Positions 13,645 through 26,621 of a stretch of DNA of 64,000 nucleotides are shown here, piece by piece. Each line of letters begins with the position of its first letter. The first letter of the stretch is position 1. The DNA is from Bugula neritina. Its lineage: Eukaryota > Bryozoa > Gymnolaemata > Cheilostomatida > Bugulidae. Location: NCBI GenBank assembly GCA_964035545.1, contig OZ037765.1:22514495-22578494 (forward strand). The letters run 5' to 3'. The notes under the pieces were generated by a model. The model had not been told where the DNA came from. It did no database searches and saw only the letters and a list, made by a program, of their open reading frames with translations. The position numbers were made by a program, and so were the translations under genes.

Positions 13645-13880
13645 ACTATTAGGTACATGACAATACGTTTAGTCAAAGAAGTAAGTTCATTGCTTCCAAT
13701 TTCCAGCCTTTAAAAGGTGAAATACAAAGCAAATTATTGCAATTATATTGATATTTTGTATTTAATAATAGTTTGTAATTTTCAATATGAACTTCTACTA
13801 TCCGCTGTCATCTAATAAGAAGCTATCACTATACATTTACAATTTTATTTATTTCAGTTATTTTGCTACATAAAGATATA

Positions 13881-14342
13881 TGTTTAAATAACTAGAATAC
13901 AATATTTTTCTAAACTTTAATACTGGGTGAGTTGAACTAAACAACATAACATTCTGATAGTTCTTATTATAGAAACAGGCTGTTTATCTGGAAAGTCTCG
14001 GAATGATTACTATCACTGTCCTTTCTAGGATATAAGTTACCATCAGTGAAAAGCCATACTTCATTACTCATGATTTGACAGTAACAAGTGTTAGAATTTT
14101 AAAACTCACACTTCATGCTTAAACAACTAGAATATAATGTTTTTATAAACTTTGTCACTGGGTGAGCTGAAATAAACAATATAGCATTCTGCTAGTTCTT
14201 ATTATAGAAACAGGCTGCTTATCTGGAAAGTCTGGTATGATCATTATTACTATCCTTTCTAGGAGTTACCATCAGTGAAAAAGCCATAACACTTCAATAC
14301 TCATGATTTGACAGTGACAAGTGTTAGAATTTTAAAACTCAT
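13881..14342. repeat. Tandem duplication, unit about 235 bp
   Basis: Two head-to-tail copies (about 13881-14115 and 14116-14342) of a non-coding unit just downstream of the cyclase stop codon. Both carry ACTAGAATA, an ACTGGGTGAG block, TTCTTATTATAGAAACAGGC, a TATCTGGAAAGTCT block, ACCATCAGTGAAAA and CATGATTTGACAGT. The copies differ by scattered substitutions and small indels, so the duplication is not very recent. Copy 2 has an AATAAA (14171-14176) that copy 1 lacks at the same place. Confidence 0.85.
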
Positions 14343-16908
14343 CTGTCAAGCATTTTTGTTTTGCTATTGCAACATGGAAGTTAGGGTATCACTTTTGTAC
14401 TCTACTCAGGGGAATCTTTGAAACTTCTATGAAATGTGTCCACTTGGTTTGCATTATAACTAATTTCTGACTCTTGCTTGATAGTTACAATCCAAATTGG
14501 ACAACTCTTTAATTATATTATTCTAATTTATATGTAATTTGCTACACTTTGTTTACAAGAGAACCCCCTTTCTAAAGCCGCCACTGTAACTTCTGCTATT
14601 TCATGTTTATAAATGCTAATTTAGATATCGGATAGGCATTGTTTTAATTTTATGACTGACACGAACTTCCCTCCTACTAGAAGTTTAGCTTGCTTGTGTA
14701 AGTATTACTTTATAAATAAGACATACAGTAGACACTGATAGTCATTAACCATTATTTTTAGTTTGGAAAATTGAATACAGGCAAACTTATGTAGGTGCAG
14801 TGCTAAATTTCAGTTTGCTATAACTTACTGTGGATACAGAAAGTAATGCTGCACCAAAGAGAATAAGTTGGATAAAATGTCACTTTTGTAAGGACTTTTT
14901 TTAGCCTAAAGAATACTATATGGTTTCATGTAAGTATAGGGCACTTGCCGCCTGGTGTCAACATTAGATGCCAACATGCATTTGAAATATACATTAGAGT
15001 AATGGCTGCATAGTGCTTGCTCACTTTTATAATATTATCATTAATTCAGCTCTTTCTATAATTATTTAGTGATAAAATATGATTTCCATAAAAGCTAGCT
15101 AAGGCTTGGTTATAAGATGCAATCACTACAGAAATTGATTTTTAAGTTTAATTTACATAAAAATACTGTCCATCTAATAAGCCACAGCTGCTGTCACACC
15201 TTGCTGGCAGCTGTCACACCTTTCTGGCAGCTTCTGTCAAAGTTCAACAGTTGAACTTCTCGATGTGCATGAATAGCTATTTAAGGTGAAGTCAAAATAA
15301 TTATTGAGCTATAGGCACAAGTGAAATGTGTGTAGGTTTTTTGCAGGCTAAATTCCAACATAATAATCTTGTACAAATAACTAGCATTGAAAGTAATGAC
15401 ACTTGGGCATGAATACAGCTGTAGCAGCTTATCATCTAAAACATATTATTGTAGTAATGCAATTAATTTGATGCATTAATTTGTACATTAAGCAATTTGT
15501 ATTTAGCCTTATAAGTTAACGCTGGAATAGTAATACTCTGTAGTGTGAACCTGCACCATCTACTTCGAAAGATATTCACCAGGTAAAGTAAAGTTTTACA
15601 AAAGTTGAAATGAAGTTTGGCAGATGCTCTACTATAAAAGTTTATTTGTTACGTGAAATATTTGGTATTGGCTTAAACTTTGTTGCTTTTCAAATATGAA
15701 AATTTATAATATTGTACAGATTAATTCAAATTGCAAACAAAATTTATTAACTATTTTATACTCTTATAATTTTAATGAGTAGAACAATACAGTGAACTTT
15801 TCCATACAAGGGGTGGTATTTCACTAAAACCATCAAGAGTTGAGCTATTAGCTTTTGTGTTTGAAAGTATTGAATTATTGTTCTTCAAAGACAACTTTTT
15901 TTCTCTTGGGAAAGAAATAATTGTTTGTTTTGCCACTTGATGGTAATAACTTGCAGAAGTGTACACAGCAATTAAATGTCTGTTTTTACTTAGCTCCGCA
16001 GTTTGATCGTTGGGATGATAATTGATAAGTTTATAGATATAACTAGCATGCATGCTTTCATTGATCTTTGAATATAGGTGAGCCGAACTGACATTTTCTT
16101 AAGAGCTTGAAAGTTTCAGGGCTTATACTGTTATATTAATGTGCGTTTGTATTAATTTAAAAAAAATTAAAGTTAGCCTAGTTTTACAGAATAATAAAAC
16201 TTATAACTATGATGTTATAACATAATACAGTTGTATCATGCATTCTTATCTAATATTAAAATATGCTATTTCTTTAAGAGAATGACTTGCGTTATAGATT
16301 GATGGTGTGTTAGATAGTAGAAATTGCACTTACTCAACGCGGTGTTCCACTACAGTAATCTTGATCTTAAACTATGTTGTTTTGACTATGTACATGTCAA
16401 TAGAGTACCTAAACTAGGTTTGTATATATCATATTACAGCTGAAATTAGTGCCAGCATAGAACCAAGTGCTGAGCAAAACAACAGTCAATCTCTAGCCTA
16501 ACTGCCACAATAAAATGGCTATGTTAGCAGTTCAAAATATTAGGCATTGTGGTATAGCATTTGATTTTTGCAAATTCAATTTAGTTGTGAGTAAAAAATA
16601 CATCACATTTTGATATCTTAAAAGTTTTTGATATTATTAATCATTAATTTTTTTTCTTGCTGTTCTATGACCTTACTGTAAGTTAAATTCCATATGCTGT
16701 CTATAAAATTGATGTCTATTATAATGTTTTACGGCTGGGTTTAAGTGAAAAGGCTACCAATGCTATTATAACTTAGTGAAGTAATCATGTATTTGCTATT
16801 TATTTTTTAGTTTGCTGCAATCAAACAGAGAAATAACGAATAATTAACACCATTTTATTACCCAGTAATACTCCTTAATTGATTTCCGACGCATTTACTA
16901 TTGTAAAG
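14343..16908. other. Intergenic sequence between cyclase and peptide GPCR
   Basis: AT-rich and without a supportable exon. It includes a short tandem repeat at 15190-15229, two copies of a 20-base unit (GCTGTCACACCTTGCTGGCA and a one-base variant) with a partial third. The last few hundred bases may hold promoter or 5' untranslated sequence of the GPCR, but no clear core promoter motif is seen. Confidence 0.5.
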
Positions 16909-18810
16909 ATGACTGGCTCATATCTCTTTAACGATACCATGAGCTCAAATACGAGTCTATCATTCGGGGATTCGTCACTCAACATGACTGACGCATCATC
17001 AATCCAAGCAAAGAATGATATTTTACGTTATACAGAGTGTCAGTCGATCTTCAAAGCATGTCTAGCCCAGAGATACCTCTTTCTCATCATTGGACCAATA
17101 CTGATTGTAATGTCAACAGTCGGTAACAGTCTTGGTATAGCTGTAATGAGACACAAGTCTTTAAAAAATACAGCTACTTCTGTGTTTATAATAGCCTTAG
17201 CGGTTAGTGATACAGTAGCGGTGTGGACAGGGCTGACCCGACATTTTGTGTACAAGTTGACAGAGGTAAGCTAACATACGTTGCTTTTTTTTTAGACATT
17301 TGTTGTTGATTCAAATTATTCTACCATCAAGTAGTATGCAGTTTCAGTTAAATGTGTCTTGTATTTTCAAGTCTACAAGTTATGTATTATATTAACTTTT
17401 CTGCAATGTAGCAGTAATTGCATAGTGCTTTGAAGTGTTATATGATATATTATTAGCATTGACTTACATTGACATTTAAATGCATTTTGTTGTAACTATT
17501 ATTTAATAATTAGACATTTCATGTACTATATTGATTTTAAACTAATGGTTATTTTGTCTCTTAATTTTCTTTAATAAAATCAAGCATAATATATAATGGT
17601 TTTTGATTACTTTGAAAAGAATCTTATATGCTATAAATAATTGAAACATTTCAAACAAGTGCACAATTTGTATATACAGCTACTAGATGCTGTGTGCATA
17701 TAGAGTTATATGGGACAATATGAATATATAGTGTAAGTTTAGCATTACCTTAGAATGTATTTACCCATCATTCGACTAGTAGCTAGTAAAGTGGTTCAAT
17801 TTCTAAATGTTAGCTGATGATGCATAAACCAAATGTTACGCCCCGAACGCTTTATATTATTATAAATTATTTAGTTAGCTATTGAACTAAAAGTTCTGAC
17901 TTTCTTGCAAACATATTTTGTTAAATAAAGAAAATGTTTCTGATGTTATTGTTATGAATTTTTTTAGTACGATATCAGGCAATACTCCGTGTGGGCTTGC
18001 AGATTTCAAAGATTCTTTCTGTATCTGGCACTGGATACTTCGCCATGGATACTAGCAGCTGTGACAGTTGAACGCTTCCTTGCAGTTTGCATGCCACAGT
18101 TACATCCAGCAATCAAAACTGCGCCTCGAGCCTGGTTAATTGTGCTCGGTATTGTAGTATTTCAATCAGCTTTCAACTCCCATGTTTTCTTCAACTACGG
18201 AAAACAGATTATTACAGGAGATAATCAGACGGAAGTATTTTCTTGTGGGTTCAGCTCTCCCGCTGCTAGAAAGTATATAGTAACTTACCACGGGTACATA
18301 TCGCTAGCTATATATTGTGTGATACCATTCATTATTATGCTAACATTGAATATATTTATCATCAAACGACTTCATAAAGTAAAGAAGAGTTTTGAACATA
18401 GAAATATGTCGATAAAGTCAAAACGCCGCCAGACTCGATCACATTCTTTGACCAAAATGCTTCTAACCGTCACTTTCTACTTCATTCTAGTTTCAACTCC
18501 AAACTTTATATATACTCTCATTCAAAGCAAGTTGCTTGACACTAAGAATTTCACAGCTCAAGAGTATGCGCAGACCGAAATTATTGATGCTGTCTGCACA
18601 TTGTTATTATACTTAAATCACTCATTGAACTTTTTCCTTTACTGCGTTAGTGGTAGACGATTTAGAAAACAACTAGCATCAATGTTGAAATGTGGTGCAG
18701 GCAATATGAAAGGAGGCAGTGTGACTTATATGCCCTCCCATTCAGACAATCACAAATCTTTTGAACTGCCATCAATGGAAAAGCAAGGCACTACTGGAGA
18801 TGCAATATAG
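16909..18810 (+). CDS. Class A (rhodopsin-like) peptide-type GPCR, two exons
   Basis: Seven-transmembrane receptor, probably for a neuropeptide and acting through G proteins at the cell surface. Exons are 16909-17265 and 17968-18810, joined in phase 0, giving 399 residues. The start is the ATG at 16909. The N-terminus has three N-glycosylation sequons (residues 8, 14, 25). TM1 carries GN (72-73) and TM2 carries LAVSD (D101). C130 at the start of TM3 can pair with the cysteine of FSCGF in the second extracellular loop. The DRY position is ERF (154-156). TM7 reads NHSLNFFLYC in place of NPxxY, a pattern I associate with the FMRFamide-receptor-like group of invertebrate receptors. A basic third loop (KSKRRQTRSHS) and GRRFRKQL after TM7 fit G-protein coupling. 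The ligand cannot be told from sequence. Confidence 0.92.
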
Positions 18811-19023
18811 GAAGACACAACTAAACTACTGGAGCAAAAACCTAATTGTGAACAAAGTACTATTATAGATAATGGAATAATGTTTATTAATTATCATCGG
18901 ATTGCAATATTATAATGTCCCATATGCAGTCATAATTGTCATTATTTCATATTCACATTCCTACCCTTTGGGCATTGCTTAGCTACTGGCACCCACATGT
19001 AATCTACACCATAATATAAAATA

Positions 19024-19029
19024 AATAAA
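19024..19029 (+). promoter_or_regulatory. Candidate poly(A) signal of the peptide GPCR
   Basis: AATAAA about 215 bases after the GPCR stop codon at 18810. It is the first canonical hexamer on the + strand downstream of the gene. Confidence 0.5.
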
Positions 19030-19149
19030 GCCATTTCACTAAATATTTTTATGATGGAAACATAGACAATGTAGTAAAGCAGTTAGTTATTCAAAACAAA
19101 AAAAATTAAGTTTGGTCCTCTCTCGAAAAGATTTTTTATTGTGGAGTTT

Positions 19150-19306
19150 GGAGGTAGATGCAGTAGCAGAGAAATTGAGAAAAGCCTGTGTTCCAGATTA
19201 GAAATGTAGCAACAAAAGTCATGTTCTCACTAGAATTTCAAACCAAAATGTAATAGTTGAAAAATTAGAGAACTTAGGCTATCTCAATTTCTCCACTACT
19301 TCTACC
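19150..19306. mobile_element. Inverted-repeat (foldback/MITE-like) element
   Basis: The left arm at 19150-19186 contains GGTAGATGCAGTAGCAGAGA and then AATTGAG. The right arm at 19276-19306 is its imperfect reverse complement (TCTCAATTTCTCCACTACTT, then CTACC). About 90 bases of unrelated AT-rich sequence lie between. Related arms occur near 12566-12623. There is no open reading frame, so it would be non-autonomous. Confidence 0.55.
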
Positions 19307-19330
19307 TTTTTCATACTCGTATGAAATTCT

Positions 19331-22300
19331 TAGATGAATGAAAAGATGTCCTAGCAGCTGATTGCCAACTGGTTTATTTTTGTTGAGTTTTGAATTTATA
19401 TTGTGATTTGATGTATAACTAGTTTGAAGGCTTGTCTAGCGCATCTATAAGCTAGGAAAATTAAAATATATGTAAGAAATATGTACACAAACAAATATGA
19501 TTTAATAAAATAAAGAATGCTAATAATATAACATAGAAGACAATGTCTATAGCTCTTAATTTTTACTCTAACCATATAAACAACAAAATCATACAACAAA
19601 ACATACAATAAAATAAATTGCTACGGCAAGTTACAACTTCTTAATATATAATTGAATGTTCAAAAATTGGACTTTGTGATGATTGTAGTCATATATTAGT
19701 AATAATAGTTTTAAGAAGTTTGTATGATTAATATAAGTGATAGACTTAAAGATTTCTGATCTCAATCTAGTTTAGTATTGACTCTAATGAAAAATAACAC
19801 AAAGCTTATTTACAATAAATGCCATGCAAGTAGCTGCATGTCATCAGCAACATAGGAACTCTGTGAAAGTTCAAAATATCTGATGAAGAACTTCCCCTGC
19901 GTGTTTTGTCTAGTAGTAAGTTGATTTTTGCTCTATTTAATTGCGTGATATTAGATTCACCCTGGAAATTTACACAGAAAAAGCACTTTTAATGTATATT
20001 ATTTTTATTTTATTATTTATTTAAACCAATACTAGCACAGCATATAGTTTACAATAACTTGCCTTCTGTAATTTAGTTTTTAGGCTGTATGTTACTTATA
20101 ATTCAGTTTATAAGGCTGATTGGTTAGATAAATGTCTAGTCAAAGACAAAGTGAAAAAATAAAATGATATAAGAACTACAATTGCCAAGAATACCACATG
20201 TACAACCCTAGTTCAAAAAGATGGTATATCAAAGTGAGAATAATGCTTTTATAATAATGGCTTTCTTATAGTAATAAGACCCAAGTTTCTCATTGCACTA
20301 CATGCTACTATAATTTCATTTGCTCTGACAACACATACGAAAAAGAATTTATTAAAACTATACAGATATAGAATACAGGTATAGAATAGTGTCAGAAAGG
20401 ATTCCCCTTCATTAATAGAGGAGACACAACTCTTAAGCCTACATGCTAATTGAAATTTTAACATTGCAAAACCTGTGAAGTAGTGAAGTATAAACAATAT
20501 TATACATGTTGAATAAACATTTATATTATTCGTCATTTGTGTAAGAAAAGTGTTATTACAAATTTATGGTTTATTTGCTGACAACTATTGGGCGACCTAG
20601 ATCATGGCATTTATTAATATTCTATGTGCCCATCACATCCTGTACTGCGGTATAAAATCTGGTACATATTTCCTGCTTTTAGCATCAGAGAGCTATAGTA
20701 ATGGTCATCACATTAAGTTAGCCGTATTATTCAACGCACCTACTAACTCAAGATAGGAGAGTAAAAACTCAAGTAATTAATAGTTTTTTCCCAATAAAGA
20801 ATTCCTCATGTGGCAAATATTGTATTTTGGTTAGTGTGTTGTAAATTTAGAGTCGTTTTAAATATTTAAAGCATTACTGCATTATAATATGGCATGATTT
20901 ATTTGGTTTGCTATTATATTATTATATTGTATTTATAATATTATAATAAAGGCAAGATTCATGCTTTATTTAGAAATATGCATGCTTTTTTATGTCGAGC
21001 TTTCCTAAAATATGATTCTAGATTCAATGGAAGCCAATTGCCAACTTTATTTCTCTTTGTTTTAATATTGTTTTGTTTTTATTGACAAATTAATGATTGC
21101 TCAAGTGCAAAGAGATATGACATAATATATCATAATTAGGTACATGCCTGTTTTATTTATAGCATGTGTGTTTTTTTGCAATACCATCTGACATTGACAT
21201 CACTTAGTGAATGAACTGAAAAAGTAGATGAGATCTTTCAATGAACAGAAAAAGTTTTACAAAATAAACATGGCAAAAGACAAAATAAAACAATTTCATT
21301 ACGTACTATAACCTTCCACGTATAACTACTTGAAATACAAACATTCATGCAAAAACGCACCCAGGAGCTGGTTTTAAAGGTCAGAACACCATAGCTAAAC
21401 TTTAGCAAACAAATGTCAAGCAAAAATACATTATATATGGCAAAAGTTAAATGTAATGAGTGAAATTGAGAGAGCAGTATCTCTTACTTTTTGGAATGAT
21501 AGTTATTTTTTAAGATTATTTGCTGTAAATCTGGTTAAAAGTAGTTAGTGCTAATCCTAAAACATGCACTTTAACTCAATATAAATGCTTGAACATAACA
21601 CAGACAAAACCTTTACTGCCTATTTTCAAAGTCAAAACATTCTATTACTAAAACTATGTTTTTAGTAAAAACAGTCGATTGTGTATATATACAAAGTTTA
21701 AATTGTAAGAATATGTAGGGCCTAAATTATAATATTATAATGCTTTGAAAATCTAAAAGTTAGATCAGCTGAACAAAATCTATGCATTATCAACTGAATA
21801 TCATTGTAACACCCATTTTGATTACAAACTAGACAAAGATTCTGCTATTCCTGCCGTGCTTTAAACTTTTGAACAATTTAGCAAAATTATATCATTTTAA
21901 GATATTATTATATTCATTACTATAGCGAACTAATGTGCAATAGATGTGTTTATACAATTAACCTGATATAAATCCTACCATTTTTTTAGCAGCTCACATA
22001 AACCTGCAATATGAGACTTGTAGAGTATATAAACAACATATATAGTTTAATGGGTAATGTCAGTCGCAAAATAATATATTATAATTATGATTTTTAGTTT
22101 AGGATATTTTTTCAAACAATACGCCAAATAAAAATGAGAGCAATAACATATTGATGGAGGATAATATATATATATATATAATTATAAAAACCATTAGTGT
22201 TATTAAATTATTATATAGCTACAGAGCGTTTAGTAAAACCAAATATGTACAATAATAAATAGCACCAGTACAATCAAGTTTTTCTTTTGTAAAAAAGTGT

Positions 22301-22773
22301 ATCTAAACTACAAAAAATTATTTTTAAATATTGTATTTTGCAGAAAAAGTATAAAATATTATTGTTATAGTAATGAATATGACGTATAATATAGTTATCA
22401 TTATTGTATATTAGTATGATATAAATTATAAATAACACTCTTTGTTATATACAGAACTTCTGCTTAGATAAACTATGCAGAAGTTTATGTCTAAAATTAT
22501 CTTCCAGCAAAATATCAACATATAAAATGTAAGTAAAAGCAACAAGCAGGTATATACAAAGGAGCATCACAGGGTTCAGCTTATTGGTACTTCAATAGAC
22601 TACTGAATAATTATTATATAGTTTCTAAATCATAATTATAGCAAAACCAATCTCACAGTCCAACTACAGTCACAATACTACACAGTTCTAGAATTATACT
22701 GCTACGTTACAACAAAATCACATTACAATGCTGCTACATACGTGTCAAAATAACAAATTAGCAAATAAATACA
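19331..22773. other. AT-rich non-coding stretch
   Basis: No exon, RNA gene or large repeat can be supported on either strand. Short runs of (TA)n occur, for example near 22162-22180. The open frames present are short and AT-driven. Confidence 0.5.
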
Positions 22774-22779
22774 TTTATT
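22774..22779 (-). promoter_or_regulatory. Candidate poly(A) signal for the tentative minus-strand gene
   Basis: AATAAA on the - strand, about 125 bases beyond the stop codon of the tentative terminal exon at 22904-22980. It gives mild support for that exon. Confidence 0.3.
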
Positions 22780-22903
22780 TTAGGCATAAATGCCAAAGGA
22801 AAGCACATTTTAGTTTAATGAATATGAATAATGCATGAAGTAGGTTAGGGCTACATCCAAGTTTCTAGAGAAAGTAATATTCATTTTAAATATTTGGGTT
22901 TTT

Positions 22904-22980
22904 CTATGCATACACTTTTTGTTTTAAAACTTTTTGCTTCACCACCTTCTTTGTAGCATGATCGTTCGCAGGCTTAAAAT
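22904..22980 (-). CDS. Tentative terminal coding exon, unidentified gene
   Basis: On the - strand a good acceptor (TTTTGTTTGCAG) ends just before position 22980. Entered in phase 1, the exon reads 24 codons to a TAG at 22904: FKPANDHATKKVVKQKVLKQ, then KVYA. The Lys-rich composition is compatible with a real protein tail. An AATAAA follows about 125 bases on. The phase matches the donor of the tentative exon at 26516-26621, but the intron would be 3.5 kb. No family is recognised, and it may be chance. Confidence 0.3.
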
Positions 22981-25900
22981 CTGCAAACAAAATAGTAGCA
23001 ATTCACTCACATTTACAGTGTAAGCTATCAAGTACTTGGAATTGCAGACTGACAACTACTTCACTGTTCAAAGTGTCAGACTCTAGTCACACATACAGCA
23101 ATAAATTTGCTCCAACAGTTTCTTCTATATGTTAACTGACTCTAAAATTTAAAAACATTCTAAACAAATCATTTTAATTTTCTATTAAATTTGCTTATCT
23201 TTCAAAAATTATTCTTTCCAGTTTAGTTTGACTGGCTGAAGATGTAAAGATTTTATATGTTGGGCCAGATCGAAAATGTCTTAAAATTACAGTCTATACA
23301 GGAATTTTCTATATACGATTCCAATGTTTTAAATTTATATGATCCTATTAAAGGCAGTTATATACACGTCATGTTTTGGCATTAAGTAGCATGTACTGTC
23401 TTTTGTTATACTTATAACATATAGCCTACAGGAGCAAACTATATATGTGCATTGTACACACTATAATTATTCGTTATTGAAGTTCTTTCTATAAGCATAT
23501 AACTTGAAGTTGTCTTATCTATTACTACTGCAGAGTTTCTACAAGCCCAGCATAGCAATAAAATATGTTGTAACAAGAACAAACATTCTTTTGTATGATA
23601 AACATACTGATAAAGCAAATCTTTTTGTAGCCAGTTAATATTTCTCAGCTAAGTTATAGCTGTAAAATGAGAAAAATATCATGGATATTCTTATTCTTGT
23701 TTCTAGAGATAGATTGGCAACTTAAAATCTGTAATATGAGATAAAAATCAAAACCTGGAATAATTATGAAAGTAGATAAATTACTACTCTAGAAAATTCT
23801 CTTAATTCTACTTTCGTGTAAAAACCGACATTTTTAGTTGAAATTTTATAATAACTTATTAGCTGTAATAAACTAAATCCCACTGCAGACTTGAAGGTCT
23901 TGCAAAATATTGCTCTGTCAATTAGCAGCACAACTTCTTACATTTTCATAAAGCAACATTTCCCAAATAGACTTAAGAGTTGTCCTACACTCTTTTTATA
24001 CACTCATTATTTGTAAGTTTCTAATTTCAATTATAATTGTTTTTCAGAGTTTTCTCATCCTTCACAAATGTTTTGATACAGCTATTTTTGCAGCCATGAT
24101 ATTAATAATTGTTACTTTATAATAAAAAGTAAAAAAGCAAGATTCCATGGTTAAAAGTTATACAACTTTTAAACAACATAGATGCTCAGAGATTACATGC
24201 ATGTTTTATTCTATTATGCATTAACATGTTCTTAATATAGCTACACTCCATTTTTTATAAAAGGTGTTGGTTCAAACAATGAGTGTTAATCTCAAATTCA
24301 ACTTAAGTTTTAATTTTATGATGGACAGTTTATAATATATGTTTTCTGATATACCTACAGTATTGTAAAATTTGAGTTTGTATTTTCTTATCTGAATATT
24401 TATATCAAACTATTAGAAACTTGTACAACTAACCAGCTAATATTATTAGCATAAACAGTTTTTTTATTTAAAACACATCATCATCAGCATGGAGCTTTCC
24501 TCTAAACAAAGACAGTACTGTTCACAACAGGTTACTGAAAATACTAGCATAGATGATTCCTTCAATATCTGATTACTATTAAAAGTTTATAAGCAATGAT
24601 CAATCGATTTTAGATATTGTCATCTATTTATTTTAAATATGCTATATTGCACAATATATGTTATCCATACAGGTGATGCATATACCAAACAAACAGAAAA
24701 AGTTGGTAATTCAATTATCAAAACCTTAGCATATGTCACATAACCTACCTGCTGTAAAGAGATATTATATTTCATAGCTGGTCTTATGCTAGGGTATACA
24801 AGGTTAGGTTATGGGCAGTTATTGACACTCCAATTAGATAGCAGGGATCACCAACCTGAAATAATATTCCAAGAATAAAGCATATAATACAGGCCTGTTA
24901 ATATTATTCTGACCTGAAAATGTTTATTTGAGTGAGCCGTATGTTTATAAAAGTCTACACTGCTGTTTGAGTTATTTATAAGCCATCTATATACACAGCA
25001 TTATTATAATAACCTTATACATGCATGCAATAGTTCATACAGAATCATTTTTTTATGGTACTGAGAAGTGCAGGTCTAGACTCTAGCTAATAGTAAACTC
25101 CTTTGTTCTCAGCCTAACACATATTAGCTATAAGTTGTTCCCAACAATAATGTAAAGCACTTGAAAAATATTCTTCGCTTATGCTATATTATTAACTTTA
25201 TTATACTTTTTTTCACCCACTTTAAAGGTTTTATAGCATACTTTTGTGCATGTTTAAAAAATTAGCATATGATTCTATTTAATTCAATTTTTTCATATAA
25301 ATTTCAGAATAATTTTTATATACAGCAGACTATCATAAAGCATAGCTTACTGAAATAAATGGAAGACAAGTCAATGAGTATCATTGTCTAAATCTAAAGT
25401 GAAGAGAACAGATTTGAAAACTAACACTTCTACTAAACCTACTAAACATAGAAAAAGATGCATGCTTTATATATGCTAATAAGACAATGGCTACTGTAAT
25501 GAACTACATCTGTTATAAATATGTGCATATGTGTATGTTAATGGTAATACTATTAGACTAACAACCATTTTTACTATATTATGTACTAAGCTACTGGGTG
25601 AACATGATGATTTGGCTGTAAACTCTCAATTAACTGTAGTACTATATACATGTATACTCTTATAAAATCATTTACAACTACATTTAGGGCATCTAGCTGA
25701 ATGCTTCAATGAGCTCTCCAGATGTTAATAAATACAATAAATGTTGGTGTTTGCATTAGCTGAAATAGTTATAGACAATAGAGGGCTTTTTTTCCTGTTT
25801 TATTTCCCAAAGGCTATTGTTCTGACGATACTCCTAGTATACAGAAATTGACTTTGTAGAAGAAAAATCTTCCATCTATTGCAGGGTGTAACAATTTAAT

Positions 25901-26515
25901 TTAATTTCAATCATTTTTATTGACTCGCACAATATCACAGAAATAATATTGATCATATTTGTTAATTGTAGATATATATATATCTTGTGGTAATATCAAA
26001 GAAAAATATAGTTGTGTGGTGCATATAACTTAGGTCTCAGGGAATAATGCTAGTCTACCATACCCAGCTTCTCACAAAAGCTACTGATAATACTAGGAAG
26101 AGCTATAGCCTAGAAGAAAGTCTTCAACACAAAGTTTCTCATAGAAACTAAGACCACAAACAGTGTGTGAACAATGTACACCCACTGAGCACATGCTACA
26201 CAAATTTTAAAAACTTTTGATATACGTCACAATGAGCATTTCCATTGAACAGAAGCTAAAGAGAACGAGTTTCAGCTGAAAACTTCAACATCATATACAT
26301 TGAAATTTCTCAGCGGTATTGATATATTTATACTGTTTTTAGAGCACTGTAAATATACAAGGTTTTTAGCTGTAGTTGTTAAAAGGAATACATCACTTGT
26401 GCTTGCTTTATTGCAAAAAAACTAAGCATAATAGTTCTAGAAAAGCACAAGAATAGCCTGCTGGAATGAATAGTGTACACTCAACAGCAATTATGTGTCT
26501 ACAGAAAAGACTCAC
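22981..26515. other. AT-rich non-coding stretch
   Basis: No supportable gene. One apparent - strand acceptor with a short open frame near 24800-24855 was examined; every frame reaches a stop before a usable donor. If the tentative - strand gene is real, this is its last intron. Confidence 0.4.
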
Positions 26516-26621
26516 CACTGCCACATTCTTCTATCTTCCGCCACTGATTGTTCATGTCAGGCAGATATCTGCCAGGAGTGGCAGCGGAGGTTTCCCTCCA
26601 CTCACAAGAGCAACAGGCAGC
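26516..26621 (-). CDS. Tentative internal coding exon, unidentified gene
   Basis: This patch is clearly less AT-rich than its surroundings. On the - strand, an acceptor (CTTTAACACTAG) precedes 26621 and a near-consensus donor (GTGAGTCTTT) follows 26516. Only one frame is open throughout, entered in phase 0 and left in phase 1. It reads a Cys/Trp-containing peptide with CCSCEWRE near the start and PGRYLPDMNNQWRKIEECGS at the end. I do not recognise the family. The + strand is also open here, so strand and coding status are uncertain. A perfect 14-base palindrome (GGCAGATATCTGCC) sits inside. Confidence 0.3.

Noticed and set aside
16879-16908. Upstream extension of the peptide GPCR frame
   Set aside because: It has no ATG; the first ATG is at 16909 and precedes a typical glycosylated N-terminus.
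24720-24855. Possible - strand exon with TTATTTCAG acceptor and GTAGGT donor
   Set aside because: All three frames hit a stop before the donor.
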